64,000 nucleotides of DNA from Microglena sp. YARC (taxonomy: Eukaryota; Chlorophyta; Chlorophyceae; Chlamydomonadales; Chlamydomonadaceae), in the NCBI GenBank assembly GCA_022414725.1, contig CM039465.1, positions 3,502,574 through 3,566,573 on the forward strand. The letters are read 5' to 3'. The first letter of the stretch is position 1. Every line of letters begins with the position of its first letter. This document shows, piece by piece, positions 10,165 to 24,147 of the stretch. The notes beneath the pieces were generated by a model, which did no database searches, had not been told where the DNA came from, and saw nothing but the letters and a program-made list of their open reading frames with translations. A program made the position numbers and the translations under genes.

Positions 10165-10255
10165 GCTACAAATAAATAAATAGTACGCCTTGTTACGAGG
10201 CGTGAGGTTGAGGGGGCCAGCCCGTTTGCTTTCACTGGGTCCAACCACCAACTCC
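10165..10255 (+). repeat. Dispersed repeat family G (copy 3)
   Basis: AGTACGCCTTGTTACGAGGC, GTGAGGTTGAGGGGGCCAGC and CCGTTTGC, CCAACCACCAAC, as in the copies at 5078 and 32608. Confidence 0.65.
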
Positions 10256-12028
10256 AGCTAGCATTACACCAGAACTGTGTTTCTTACTCCACTCTCACTC
10301 CCATTACATTCGATTATTGACCCATACTCCAACTGCCATCCCTGCAACATTTGCAATCATGAAACCAACCCCTCAGCAGTCATGCAACCAACCTGTCCCC
10401 ATGATTCCACTATATCTCTGTCCCCATGATAACACCCCATGCCCATGAACATTATATATACCGTATGATAACACATACAAGACTTATCTATACCGGACAT
10501 ATTCTCACCAGAGCACATATGAGCATCGCAATTCAAGAAAAGGAGCTAAGGTTTGTGCTTCTTGGGCCAAAAGCTACAATTACGGTAACGTGTAACATTT
10601 TTCAACATTTCAAATTTGTTACCATCCAAACATGCGCGCATGTGTAGGTTTGGGAGCATAATTGTTGTCAAAAATTCGAGGCGAAAACATGTAAGCATCA
10701 CAATGGACGAAACAATCCCCTTGGGCACTTGGCTATAATAAGCACGGATCCTACCCACACTCCGTGGGTGGGGTGGGCCCCTGAGCGCCAAATGTCATCA
10801 AGCCACGCCAACTGAGGTTATACCGCCAGCATCCCAAGATATCCACATGCAATGCGAATAACCCTCCTTCCGCGACTGCAATACGCTTAATGCGTCCACT
10901 CAACTGTTTGGCGTTTCTGCCGACCCTCGCGCTTGCGCACAGACCGAGATCGAAGGCAGCAGGTGAACAGCAGACGCGGACCGCCAGCGTGGCCACCTGG
11001 AGGCCTCGACCTGAACGGCACTTACCGCCCAGCCCAAACATGCAATACCTTGTACAAATTCTCTAAAACTTAGCTTGTGCGCCTGAAATCTGACATGACA
11101 GGCATTCCAATGAAGCTGAAAGGTCTGGGCCTGACCCAGTGGCTGGTCAATGGAGCTGGGTGGAAGCTGCTACGCGAGCCCCCCAAAAGAAACAGTAGGA
11201 CAGACACTGCAAAGGATCTAGCTGCCGAAGCGACAGGTGGTCAGACAAACAAACAAACAAACAACAGGGTGAACCCGCCAAAGGGGTGAATAATATAGTG
11301 GATGAACCACAAGGACATTGGCTAGCTACCAAATTGCTGGCTGAATATATGTAATCAAGTTAAAGTTACCACAAGGATATCTAGCCAGAGGTCTGTGTGG
11401 TAAATCCATTTTACTATAGGGGGCTCTACCAAAATCCAATGAGGAAGGCAGAGCCTACTCCCCAGATTGGACCCCCAATCCTAGTTCCAGCACAGCATCC
11501 TGGACCCCATTTTCTGGCTAAGAGCAACAGCTTCCACACCGCTCTCTTTACCAGCCGCTGGGCCAACATCACAGCTTAATAGAGCATTTATGTAATGTAA
11601 TGTAAATTGGGAAGCTGGCCATTCCAGCTTTTGCGCTCACTAGCTTGCCTAGCCTACTAGCTCATTTCAAATCCTGAAGGATATACTTCCTGGTTACTGT
11701 GGGTATCGCACGGGGGGATGAACTGTATTGTGCACATGGATAGACACATGAAGACGTATAGAACCAAGTAAAACAATTTGTTTTCTTCTTCTTCTCCTAC
11801 ATTAACTGGGTTACGCGGAAAGACACATGAAGACGGATAGAACCATGTGACATTGTTCCTCTTCTTCTTCATTATTTTTCGTTATAGCCCCTCATTATAG
11901 CTTTAGCCCTGCTTTTTCGTTATAGCCCCTCCTGTCATGGTTGGGCAATTCTACCCCTTGACTGTAACAACTATTTATCTATGATCTTCTTCTTCTTCTT
12001 CTTCTACTTGAGCTTTAATTTAACGTGG

Positions 12029-12033
12029 TTACA
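12029..12033 (-). terminator. Candidate TGTAA poly(A) signal of the cyclophilin gene
   Basis: TGTAA on the minus strand about 146 bases after the TAG at 12179. TGTAA is the common polyadenylation signal in chlorophyte algae. A pentamer alone is weak evidence. Confidence 0.35.
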
Positions 12034-12178
12034 TGGCTCCAGCCGTTAAGGCGGCTAGTCGACTTAGGCAGAAACAGAATCCATTCAAATCAAAGCATTC
12101 CGATCGGATTATACTTGATCCAATCCCTGCATACAATCATTGACAAACAATGGCAGCTTCAATCGACCTCATCTTCTA

Positions 12179-15100
12179 CTAGCTCATGTCCGCATCCCCA
12201 ACAGGCAGCTCTCCACAGCCGGTTATAAGGACAGCCTTCAAGGGTTTGCCATATTTCCTGCGCACTCCCACAGCCCGATCGTCACCAATGGACGATGCAA
12301 AGGCATTCAATGAAGCTATGGTCTTTCCCAATGGTTTGAAAGTTGGGACCTGCAGGCAACAGTAGATGCAACAATGGTGTATATACAGCAATTATATTGT
12401 AGAATTGAATGATCACTGCAGCACGAACTAAGGGCCCCTGCCAGTAAAACGATTGTTCGGGGTTCAGTCCATCAGTGCTTTTTCTTTTTAAGCCCTTCCT
12501 AACACAGTTAGGCAAGTCCCTTAAGCCTATTTGGCCTATCCCTGGACTGTTACATACATATGTACAGACTAGGGATTTCTTTTTCCGCCAAATATACCGA
12601 TCGCTAGTTTTGACCCCGTTTTAGCGAAATTATCGCTATAAAAATTTTTAAAAAAATGTTTGTACCCTACATGCCTCTAAAAAACTACAAAAAGCTAGAA
12701 AATTGCTCAAACGTTGTCCCTGGAGGAGGCCCTAACCCATACAGCTAGAAAAAAGCCACTTTCAGATTTGAAATAAAAATCACTGAAACATACAACATTA
12801 TATCATGATCAAAGAAGGTGAGTCTTAAACTTGACACCCTAAACTGGGCGAGCCTCCACTCTTAACTACCCTCATAGACTGGCAGTGAATGAAGAAACAA
12901 AACGGCAGTACATGAAGAAACAAAACTGCAGTACACTATGAAACAAATCGGCAGTACATTAAGAAACAAAACGGCAGTACATGAAGAAACAAAACGGCAG
13001 TACATGAAGAAACAAAACGGTAATACATGAAGAAACAAAACGGCAGTACATTAAGAAACAAAACGGCAGTACATTAAGAAACAAAACGGCAGTACATTAA
13101 GAAACAAAACGGCAGTACATTAAGAAACAAAACGGCAGTACATTCAGAAACAAAACAGCAGTACATGAAGAAACAAAACAGCAGTACATGAAGAAACAAA
13201 ACGGCAGTACATTCAGAAACAAAACAGCAGCACATCAAGAAACAAAACGGCAGTACATTCAGAAACAATACTGCAGTACATAAAGAAACAAAACAGCAGT
13301 ACATGAAGAAACAATACTGCAGTACATGGATAAACCTGTCTTTCATTATATGCTTGGAAACTTTAGGAACTCGATACCCACCCACCTACATTGTCAAACA
13401 ACTCGAGTAACACCATGCCAACCTACCAACATGGTTAAACAACCCTAGCAAGTTGATACCAACCCACCAACATTGTCAAACAACTGGAGTAACACCATGC
13501 CAGCCTATCCACATTGTTAAACAACTCAAGCAACTTGATGCCAACCTACCAACATTGTCAAACAACTGGAGTAACACCATGCCAACCTATCCACGTTATT
13601 AAACAACTCAAGCAACTTGATGCCAACCTATCCACAATGCAAATCAACCGGAGTAACACCATGCCAACCCACCAACATTGTCAAACAACTTGAGTAACAC
13701 GAAGCCAACCTACCAACATTGTTACACAACTCAAGCAACTCGATACCAACCTATATACTTGGGACCAGAAGAGCCTCTGACTAGGGCGAGAACAACACAA
13801 CAAAACAATGGAAATTAAATCATCTGCATAGCACAAACTCCCGGCCCCCGTTGAATACAATTTTGCTGGGGTTCAGTTCACCAGTGCTTGTTTTGTACAC
13901 AGCCTTTACCAATATTGAGGTTGGGCAAGTCTATTGGGCCTATTTGGCTACTCTTTTACCCACTTGACTGTCCACACACACACAACTAACAGCACACCTA
14001 ACAGCACACTATAACAGGCCTATCACAATATAACAGGCCCATCACAATATAACAGACCTATCACAATATAACAGGCCCATCACAATATAATAGACCTATC
14101 ACAATATAACAGGCCCATCACAATATAATAGACCTATCACAATATAACAGGCCCATCACAATATAATAGACCTATCACAATATAACAGGCCCATCACAAT
14201 ATAACAGACCTATCACAATATAACAGGCCCATCACAATACAATAGACCTATCACAATATAACAGGCCCATCACAATATAATAGACCTATCACAATATAAC
14301 AGGCCCATCACAATATAATAGACCTATCACAATATAACAGCATCAAGCCGCTGCCTGGTAACCTTTTGATGGCCACAAACAGGTATTCATACTGTCCATA
14401 CATACTGACGTGATAGTACTGACAGTAACAACAACATCAACAATGCCAACAATGATGACCAACAATGATGACCAAGAATGATGACCAACAATGACGACCA
14501 ACAATGATGACCAACAATGATGACCGAGAATGATGACCAACAATGATGACCAACAATGATGACCAACAATGATGACAATGACATGCAATGATGATGCTTG
14601 GTAACCACAAAATAACGCAAGGAGGCATATACTTACCGTGGTGATAGTGGTGACGGTAACAACACAGCTACATCAACGGAGTGACTATTAACTAGGGCTA
14701 ATTTCCCACCCCCGCTGCCCATGTAAGCTTTGCCCATAGGGTAGGGAAGGGGGGGGCGTAGGGTGTGTGTGTAAAGCTGTCTTACTACCACCCCCCGGGG
14801 GGTGGCCCCTGCTTTGACCATTAAAAAGAGTAGCCCATAGTATATACTAGATAAACACAAGGAGGCATACACTTACTGTGGTGATAGCGCTGGCGGTAAC
14901 AACAACACACCAGCATCAACAGAGTACCTAGCATAAACTAGATAGACATAAGGAGGCATACACTTAAAGTGGTGACAGCGCTGACGGTAACAACAACACA
15001 GCAGCATCAACAGAGTACCTAGCATAAACTAGATAGACATAAGGAGGCATACACTTAAAGTGGTGACAGCGCTGACGGTAACAACAACACAGCAGCATCA

Positions 15101-17042
15101 ACAGAGTACCTAGCATAAACTAGATGGACATAAGGAGGCATACACTTACAGTGGTGACAGCGCTGACGGTAACAACAACACAGCAGCATCAACAGAGTAC
15201 CTAGCATAAACTAGATAGACATAAGGAGGCATACACTTACAGTGGTGACAGCGCTGACGGTAACAACAACACAGCAGCATCAACAGAGTACCTAGCATAA
15301 ACTAGAAAGACATAAGGAGGCATACACTTACAGTGGTGACAGCGCTGACGGTAACAACAACACAGCAGCATCAACAGAGTACCTAGCATAAACTAGATAG
15401 ACATAAGGAGGCATACACTTACAGTGGTGACAGCGCTGATGGTAACAACAACACAGCAGCATCAACAGAGCACCTAGTATTTACTAGATAAACACAAATT
15501 CCTCAAGTACCTGCTCTGGGTGTAACACCTGGGGTTCAGTTCAGCAAAAACCTGCGTCGCACCACCAAACTCGTTTTCTACTATCGTCCTCCTCTTGGGT
15601 ATAGCTTTGTTTACATCATATTTAACTATTTAAAAAGTCTTGGGACAAACTAAAGAGGCATGGTGACTCTCTCATCTGAACCACACTTACAGTGGTGATA
15701 GTGGTGATGGTAACAACAACACAGAGGCATCAACAGAGTACCTTGCATATACTAGATAAACACAAATTTCTCACTCATCTGAAATGCACTTACAGTGGTG
15801 ATAGCGCTGACGGCGCCCATGCCTTCGAGGACTCGACCAAACACAATATTGTTGCCGTCTAAGCGTGGGACAGGACCAGGCCCTGCAATTGCAATTGAAA
15901 TTGTTACATCCGAGTAATGCAGTCACTCTCAGGACGTGAAGTTAAGGACACCACAGCGTAAGCCGGAGCTAGCCGTAGTCACCGTAGGCCCTGCAGTGAA
16001 TACAAACAAGAACACACAATGTTGATACCGTTTATAGCAATTCGGGAAATGAATTAGGTTCAGAAGTCCAACTTAATCCTTGTTTTCAGGCCAAATCTCC
16101 CAGAATTCTCAGATTTCAGGCCAAGGAGCTCAACATTCTTAAATTCTATACCAAGAGTTCGACTTTAGTTGGTGGAACGCGTTGACAGCGCAGTGACAGT
16201 CTCGCCAGCCAAACAATCAAATCGCGAGTTTGGATTGGGTCGACAGTCCAGCGAGATATCATGGGTAAAATACCCACGAAAATCTACCGGTTGTGGTCGT
16301 TTTAAAAGGTAAGTCGCCAGTTGATTTACCGGTCGTTGTTGTTGTTGTTGTTGTTAGGCAAAACAAGGGTCTAATTGTTGTGGTTATCTTACCAGCGTAT
16401 TACGGCACAATCATGGCTTCGCTGGTTGTCAATTGTTTGCCTAGCATGTCATTGACGCATGGGTAAATGGATGGATGGATGGATGGATAAATGGATCAAT
16501 AAGTTGATGGATGGAATAATCAGGGCTCGGGCTTGGTTGGCACAGGAGTATCAGCTTTCGTCCTTTTTTATTTTAGCTAAGAGCAGCAGCTTCTAGGCAG
16601 CTCCCTGAGCCAGCCACTGGGCTAAGCCCCAAGATTTGGACACTTCTGGCCGGCGGATTCTGTCAGCTTCCAGACACACTAGGTTGCATTAGCTTTGGCT
16701 GAATAGCCAGTCGGAGGAGCTGCCGAGAAGCTGCTGTTTTTAGCTTCAAATAAAAATACTGCTGCAATCGCCCCCAATTTCCAGGTTGGTACATAGGTAG
16801 GTAGGTAAGCACTACACTTGTTACCTGTGTTATCCTCCCCATTCTTAAGTTAATAAATAAATAAATAAATAGGCAGACAGGTAGGTAGGTAGGTAGGCAG
16901 ACAGATAGAGAGGGAGGGAGGCAGGTAGGGAGGCAGACAGGTAGGGAAGTAGGTAAGCACTACACTTGTTACCTTTGTTACCCTCCCCATTCTTAAGTAA
17001 ATAAACAGATAGGTAGACAGGTAGGTAGGTAGGTAGGCAGGT

Positions 17043-17076
<34 letters not shown>

Positions 17077-18577
17077 GTAGGCAAGTACTACCCTTGTTAC
17101 TTGTGTTATCCTCCGATTTTTCGAAGCTAATAAATAAAAAGATAGATAGGCAGACAGGTAGGTAGGTAGGCAGGAAGACAGGTAGAGAATTAGCATGGCA
17201 TTAGCTTTGTTACATGTGTTATCCTCCCCATTCCTAAGTAAATAAACAGACAGGCAGACAGGTAGGGAGGGAGGGAGGAAGGCAGACAGGTAGGGAAGTA
17301 GGGAAGAACTACACTTGTTATCTGTATGTGTATGTATGCTACAATCCAAGGGTAGGCTACATAGGCTGAAGGGACTTGCCCAACCGTGACAGGAAGGGCT
17401 AAAAGAAGGTAAAAACATTGATGAACTGAAACCCAAACAATCTACACGTAAAGCCTGAAATAACCCGAAATAGCCTGAAATAGCCCGAAATTACCCAAAA
17501 TAGCCTGAATTACCTGTGGTAATCATGAACTCCAGGTTTCGGTACTGCGCATCATCCCTCAAGCTGGGATCCTCGTCGTTCTCGGTCATGGCTAGAGACA
17601 CAGTCCCCGGTCGAGAGTGCGTGAGTTGGAATGCTGAGGAAGTGGTGGTGTCTTTGTTGGACTGCAATTGGTGAGGGGCAGAGCGATAGGTGTACAGTTG
17701 GTGAGGGGCAGAGCGATAGGTGTACAGTTGGTGAGGGGCAGAGCGATAGGTGTACAGTTGGTGAGGGGCAGAGCGATAGGTGTACAGTTGGTGAGGGGCA
17801 GAGCGATAGGTGTACACTTGGTGAGGGGCAGAGCGATAGGTGTACAGTTGGTGAGGGGCAGAGCGATAGGTGTACAGTTGGTGAGGGGCAGAGCGATAGG
17901 TGAACAGTTGGTGAGGGGCAGAGCGATAGGTGCACAGTTGGTGAGGGGCAGAGCGATAGGTGTACAGTTGGTGAGGGGCAGAGCGATAGGTGTACAGTTG
18001 GTGAGGGGCAGAGCGATAGGTGAACAGTTGGTGAGGGGCAGAGCGATAGGTGTACAGTTGGTGAGGGGCAGAGCGATAGGTGTACAGTTGGTGAGGGGCA
18101 GAGCGATAGGTGAACAGTTGGTGAGGGGCAGAGCGATAGGTGTACAGTTGGTGAGGGGCAGAGCGATAGGTGTACAGTTGGTGAAGGGCAGAGCGATAGG
18201 TGTACAGTTGTTGAGGGGCAGAGCGATAGGTGTACAGTTGGTGAGGGGCGGAGCGATAGGAGGAGTTCAAAGCTGGAGGGTCCTTGGTAGGTTGGTTGAG
18301 TGTTCACCATCACTCAACTGACTACGGGGTACTGAACACCACCACTAAAAGCGATACCATCATGACTTCAACCATCAGCAACCAACACTGAGCACAAGTA
18401 CAACCAAGCAACTGAACCCTCAACCACAACAGCAGAAACAGCAGCAGCCCAAACCCATATCACAGCCTAGCACCACCCACACAAACACCCACACAAACAC
18501 AGTTGCATCCCCCCCCCCACACCGCCACCACCACCACCCTTACACACACACAAAAACACAGACACAGCTGCATCCCC

Positions 18578-18608
<31 letters not shown>

Positions 18609-21600
18609 CGCCACCCACACACTCACCACCACCCACACACCACCACCACCCTTACACACCCACACACAAACACAGACACAGCTGCATCCCCCCTCCCCCC
18701 CCCCCCCCCCGCCCCCCCACACACACACACCACCACCACCACCCACACACTCACCACCACCCACACACCACCACCCCCACCCCAGGTGAAGGATCTCTTA
18801 TCCCTCCATCACTGCATCCCAACTGCACAAGCTTGACCTCTTCGCCTGCCCCCCCCCCCCACACCCACACCCACCCACACACCCACACAGCTGCGCCCCC
18901 ACCCCACCCCCCCTCCCCCTTCCTAGGTGAAGGACCTCTCATCCATCCATCACTGCACCCAACTTCGCAAGCTTGACCCCTTCGCCCCTTGCTTCATATC
19001 AGCACCCTTCAGGCATGCCAGCTATTATACACCCAAGCAGACTCAATATGGCCCCTCTCCCCACCCCTCTCCCCACCCACCCACCCACCCACCAACACAA
19101 ACCTGCTTGCAAGAAGTCTACCTGCAGGCACTACACCCAAACCAGCCGCCCCTCTCCCCACCCACCCACCCACCCACCAACACAAACCTGCTTGCAAGAA
19201 GTCTACCTGCAGGCACTACACCCAACCAGCCGCCCTCTCCCCACCCACCCACCCACCCACCAACACAAACCTGCTTGCAAGAAGTCTACCTGCAGGCACT
19301 ACACCCAACCAGTCCCCCCTCTCCCCACCCACCCACACCACCAACACAAAAATGCTTGCAAGAAGTCTACCTGCAGGCACTACACCCAACCAGCCCCCCC
19401 TCTCCCCACCCACCCACCCACCCACCCACCAACACAAACCTGCTTGCAAGAAGTCTACCTGCAGGCACTACACCCAACTAGCTCTCCCTCTCCCCTCGGC
19501 TGTGAGTCCTTGCTTCATATCAGTAGGGAACGGCAACTAATATGAGTGTGTGAAAAACTAATATGAACTAATATTATTATAGTGTCACAATAATATTAGT
19601 CTTTCAAATACATTCAAATCTGGTCACGGTCAGTCACTGTAATATTGACTAACATTCACTAATATTGTTCATTCACTAATATTAACTAACTTGGCCTTTC
19701 CCTACACATCAGCACCCTACAAGCATGCCAGCTATTACACACACAAGCAGACTCCAATATGGCCCACTAACCGCAATGAAACGTCCACCAGCGCCACCAC
19801 CACCGCCAACAACAACATCAACACACACACACACAAAACGGCACCACCACCACCACCACCCGAATCCGTATCACAGCCAAGCAGACTCCAATATGGCCCC
19901 TACCAGAATGCGCAATATTTAGTGATGCATCCCCTCCCCTCCCCGTTCCCTCAACCAATGTGCAGAATATTGAGTGATACAACCCCTCCCATCCCCTTAA
20001 TAACCTTCGCCTCAACCCAATATGGCCCCTACCAAAATGCGCAATATTTAGTGATGCATTCCCTCCCCTCCCCGTTCCCTCGACCAATGTGCAGAATATT
20101 CAGTGATACAATCCCTCCCCTCCCCTTAATAAGCTTCACTCAACCCAATATGGCCCCTACCAGAAGTCCGTCAGCTGGGGCTTGAAGCTGGCCCATGCGT
20201 TTAGATCCTTGCTGCCCCGCCATGATGTACTCGCCAGGGAGGACACGGGAGAAGGCCGTGTTGATTAAGTTGCCGGAGCGAATGAGAGTCAAAAAATTAG
20301 CGACTGTTGTGGGTGCCACATTTCCATACAGGCCTGCGCAGCAGACAGCAGTATTGGATTTGGTGAGATATTACCCTTTTCAGAATAATGATCAAGTCCT
20401 AGACGCGTCGCAAGCAACGCAGAAAATTGGTGGTGAGTGGGTTCGAAATAGGCAAGGTTCGACCTGTCCCAGGCTTGGAAGGGTGGAGAGTGGGTTTACG
20501 AGGCCCAGGGTAGGAACGTGACGGACAAAAATAAACTTGGACAAAGAGGTGACCCTGGGGGCTCCCGCCCCCCAGATGGGGGGGCTCCACCAAAAATATT
20601 AACCTGTAGAACTGCTTCCTTACGAACATTCCAACTACGTGAAACATCTCAAGCAACACCATGACAACCTACCGACAATGTTATACGACTCACGCAACAC
20701 CATAGTAAGCCCCCTACATTGATTGCCATCTCATGTCACTCAATAGCAACCTACCTACTGTGTTATACGGCTCCCGCGACATCATATCAACCTACCTAAA
20801 TTTGTATACGACTCACACAACCCCATAGAAACCTACTTACATTGTTATATGACTCACGCAACACCATGACAACCTACCAACAATGTTATACGACTCACAC
20901 AACAACATGGTAACCTCCCTAAATTAATTGCCATCTCATGTCTCTCAATAGCAACCTACCTACATGTTTATAAGACCCACGCAACATCATATCAACCTAT
21001 TTATATTGATTACCATCTCTCAAGCAACACCATAGCAACCTACTTACATGAATGAACTTATCAAGCAATACCATAGCAACCTACTTACATGAATGAACCT
21101 ATCAAGCAATACCATAGCAACCTACTTACATGAATGAACCTATCAAGCAATACCATAGCAACCTACTTACACGAATGAACCTATCAAGCAATACCATAGC
21201 AACCTACTTACATGAATGAACCTATCAAGCAATACCATAGCAACCTACTTACATGAATGAACCTATCAAGCAATACCATAGCAACCTATTAACATTGATT
21301 GACATCTCAAGGAACACCATAGCAACCTTCTTACGTATTTATACGACTCAAGCAACACCATAGCTACCTACTTAAGTTGGTTGACATCTCAACCAACACC
21401 ATATCAACCTACCAACATGGTTAACAATCTCAACCAGCACCATTTAAACCGACTACATGGTTAAACGACTCAAGTAACACCATGCCAACCTACCAACATG
21501 GTCAAACAACTCAACCAACACAAGTCCAACCGACTACATAGAAAGACAACTCAAATAACACCATGCCAACCTACGAACATGGTTGAACGACTCAACCAAC

Positions 21601-24113
21601 ACCATGCAAAAAAACTAGCATTGTTAAACGACTCAACCAACACCTTAGTAACCTACCAACATGATTAAGCAACTCAAGTGACACCATGCCAACCTATCAG
21701 CATTGTTAAACAACTCAAGTAACACCATGCCAACCTACCAGCATTGTTAAACAACTCAAGTAACACCATGCCAACCTACCAGCATTGTTAAACAACTCAA
21801 GTAACACCATGCCAACCTATCAGCATGGTTAATAATCTCAACCAACTCCTTTGCAACCGACAACGTGATTAAGCAACTCAAGAAACACCATGCCAACCTA
21901 CCAACATGGTTAACAATCTCAACCAACACCATTTCAACCGACTACATGATTAAGGAACTCAATTAACACCATGCCAACCTACCAACATGGTTAAACGACT
22001 CAAGAAACACCATGCCAACCTACCTACATTTACAACTACGTTCCGTACATTATAGCAATTCAGGGGATGAATTGAGGTCAGACTTCGTGCTTGTTCTCGG
22101 GCCAAATTTCCCAGAATTCTCCCAGAATTCTCAGATTTCAGGCACAATTTGAGATACGAAGTCTGACGTCCGACGTTTTTCGAAAAAACAACTCCCAAAT
22201 CATCCCATGAATTGCTTTAACACCTTCATTTGAGTAGTAGCACCATACCAACCCACCCATCACATCTGCACACAGGTTCAGCAGTGAAGTAACACCACAC
22301 CAACCTACCTATCACGAGTCTGCCCACAGGTTCAGCAGTGTAGTAAGACCATACCAACCCACCTATCACGAGTCTGCCCACAGGTTTAGCAGTGTAGTAA
22401 CACCACACCAACCCACCTATCACGAGTCTGCCCACAGGTTCAGCAGTGTAGTAACACCATACCAACCCACCTATCACGAGTCTGCCCACAGGTTTAGCAG
22501 TTTAGTAACACCACACCAACCCACCTATCACGAGCCTGCCCACAGGTTCAGCAGTGTCGACAGGCATCACGTTCTTGTCTCCGATGGTTCGATCTAACTT
22601 GAAGGCTGTAGGGGCCATGGCTACATCTAAATAAACCTGTCAAGAGCAGGACATGCAAGGGTTAAACTGGAGGTCTAGTAGTGCCTGTCATATGAGTAGG
22701 GTTGTCCATAACTCAATATTGTTCTGGTTTCAAGATTATCGTACGATAAATTGTACGATACGCTGATATATCGTACAATATTATATGACATATCATACTA
22801 TATATGCATATATATCCCCGACATCGTACTTGGCAACCCTACATATGAGGCACCTGTGGTATTTGAGGCATGTGAGGCATGTGAGGCATGTGTGGTTTAT
22901 AGTGGCATGTGAGGCATGTGTGGCTTATAGAGTTATAGTGGCATGTGAGGCATGTGTGGCTTATAGAGTTATAGTGGCATGTGAGGCATGTGTGGCTTAT
23001 AGAGTTATAGTGGCATGTGAGGCACGTGTGGCTTATAGAGTTATAGTGGCATGTGAGGCATGTGAGGCATGTGTGGCTAATAATGGCATGTGAGGCATGT
23101 GTAGGGAACGGCAATGTGATATCATATGATATCCTATAATGCCAGCAGTCTGGCTAGGCTAACGTTACCATTTATATATAATATCATGTGATGCAATTTG
23201 TATGATATCATATGATATCATACTTGCATTTGGTCAACATCATCTGATATGCCGGTCCCTAGGCATGTGTGGATTATGAGGTCGTGACTGGGCCTATAAT
23301 GGCTGGCCCCACAAATCCCCCCCCCCCCCCCCCCCCCCCCCCCGCATTTCCCCTCTCCCAAGCCTCTCTCCCCCACACCCCATGCAACATCCCCACTGTC
23401 AGACTAAGACATCTGCATACCCAAACCCAAACCCCGCCACACACGCTACTGTAACTACATCTTTGAAAGACCTAGCAGCGGCACTGGGTGGAGTTCAGGA
23501 GCATGTATAAATTGGCATATTGGCATACCCCAGTATCCCTCTACCCCAATCCTCATCCTCATCCTCCCCCACCCCACCACCCACCCACCCCCAACACACA
23601 CACACACACGGAGGCCCTAATGTACCCTGCACACATGCACATGCACACACACACATAAATGTCCAAATGCACCCAGCACACATGCACACACCCGTACACA
23701 CCGCAACCCCAGCCACACATACTTAGGGAACGGCAAATCCAAAGACGAGTATGATATCATGTGATATCATACAAAAATCATATGATTTAATAGCATATGA
23801 TGTGATGCCCCAGGCCAAAGTTACCTAGTCAGACCGCCGGCATCATATGATATCATATGATATCATATGATGACATGATATCATATGATATCATATTGCC
23901 GACCCCTACCCATACTTCAACAAACTATCACCTTCAAGCTTAGTCCAACCCAGATCTACTGAAAGCCAAATTCTGATGCTTATCATGAGCCAGCAGTTTA
24001 AAATACTGCCATGCAAAGCAGATGTATCTACGTTTGACACGGTATCCTTCTAAATGCGTCACTGGTAATATAACCACGACAATTACACACTAGTTTGACA
24101 TAATAACAGCAGC

Positions 24114-24147
<34 letters not shown>

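Larger units (their letters stand above)
9621..12178. other. Gene-poor stretch with repeat fragments
   Basis: Short ORFs on both strands near 9625-9934 have ordinary composition but no recognised domain. A family G copy lies at 10165-10255. MITE family A-like arm fragments (GCTCAGGGAGCTGCCCAGAAGCT) occur at 10025 and 11130-11190. Divergent GAT-T rich and TTCTTC microsatellites (11780-12010) precede the cyclophilin 3' end. I see no supportable gene. Confidence 0.4.

Noticed and set aside
17491..18313. Regular 10-residue repeat ORFs on both strands (YRSAPHQLYT, VRGRAIGVQL)
   Set aside because: A 30-bp tandem unit without stops gives open frames in several frames at once. On the minus strand the true exon starts only at 17661 after TTGCAG.
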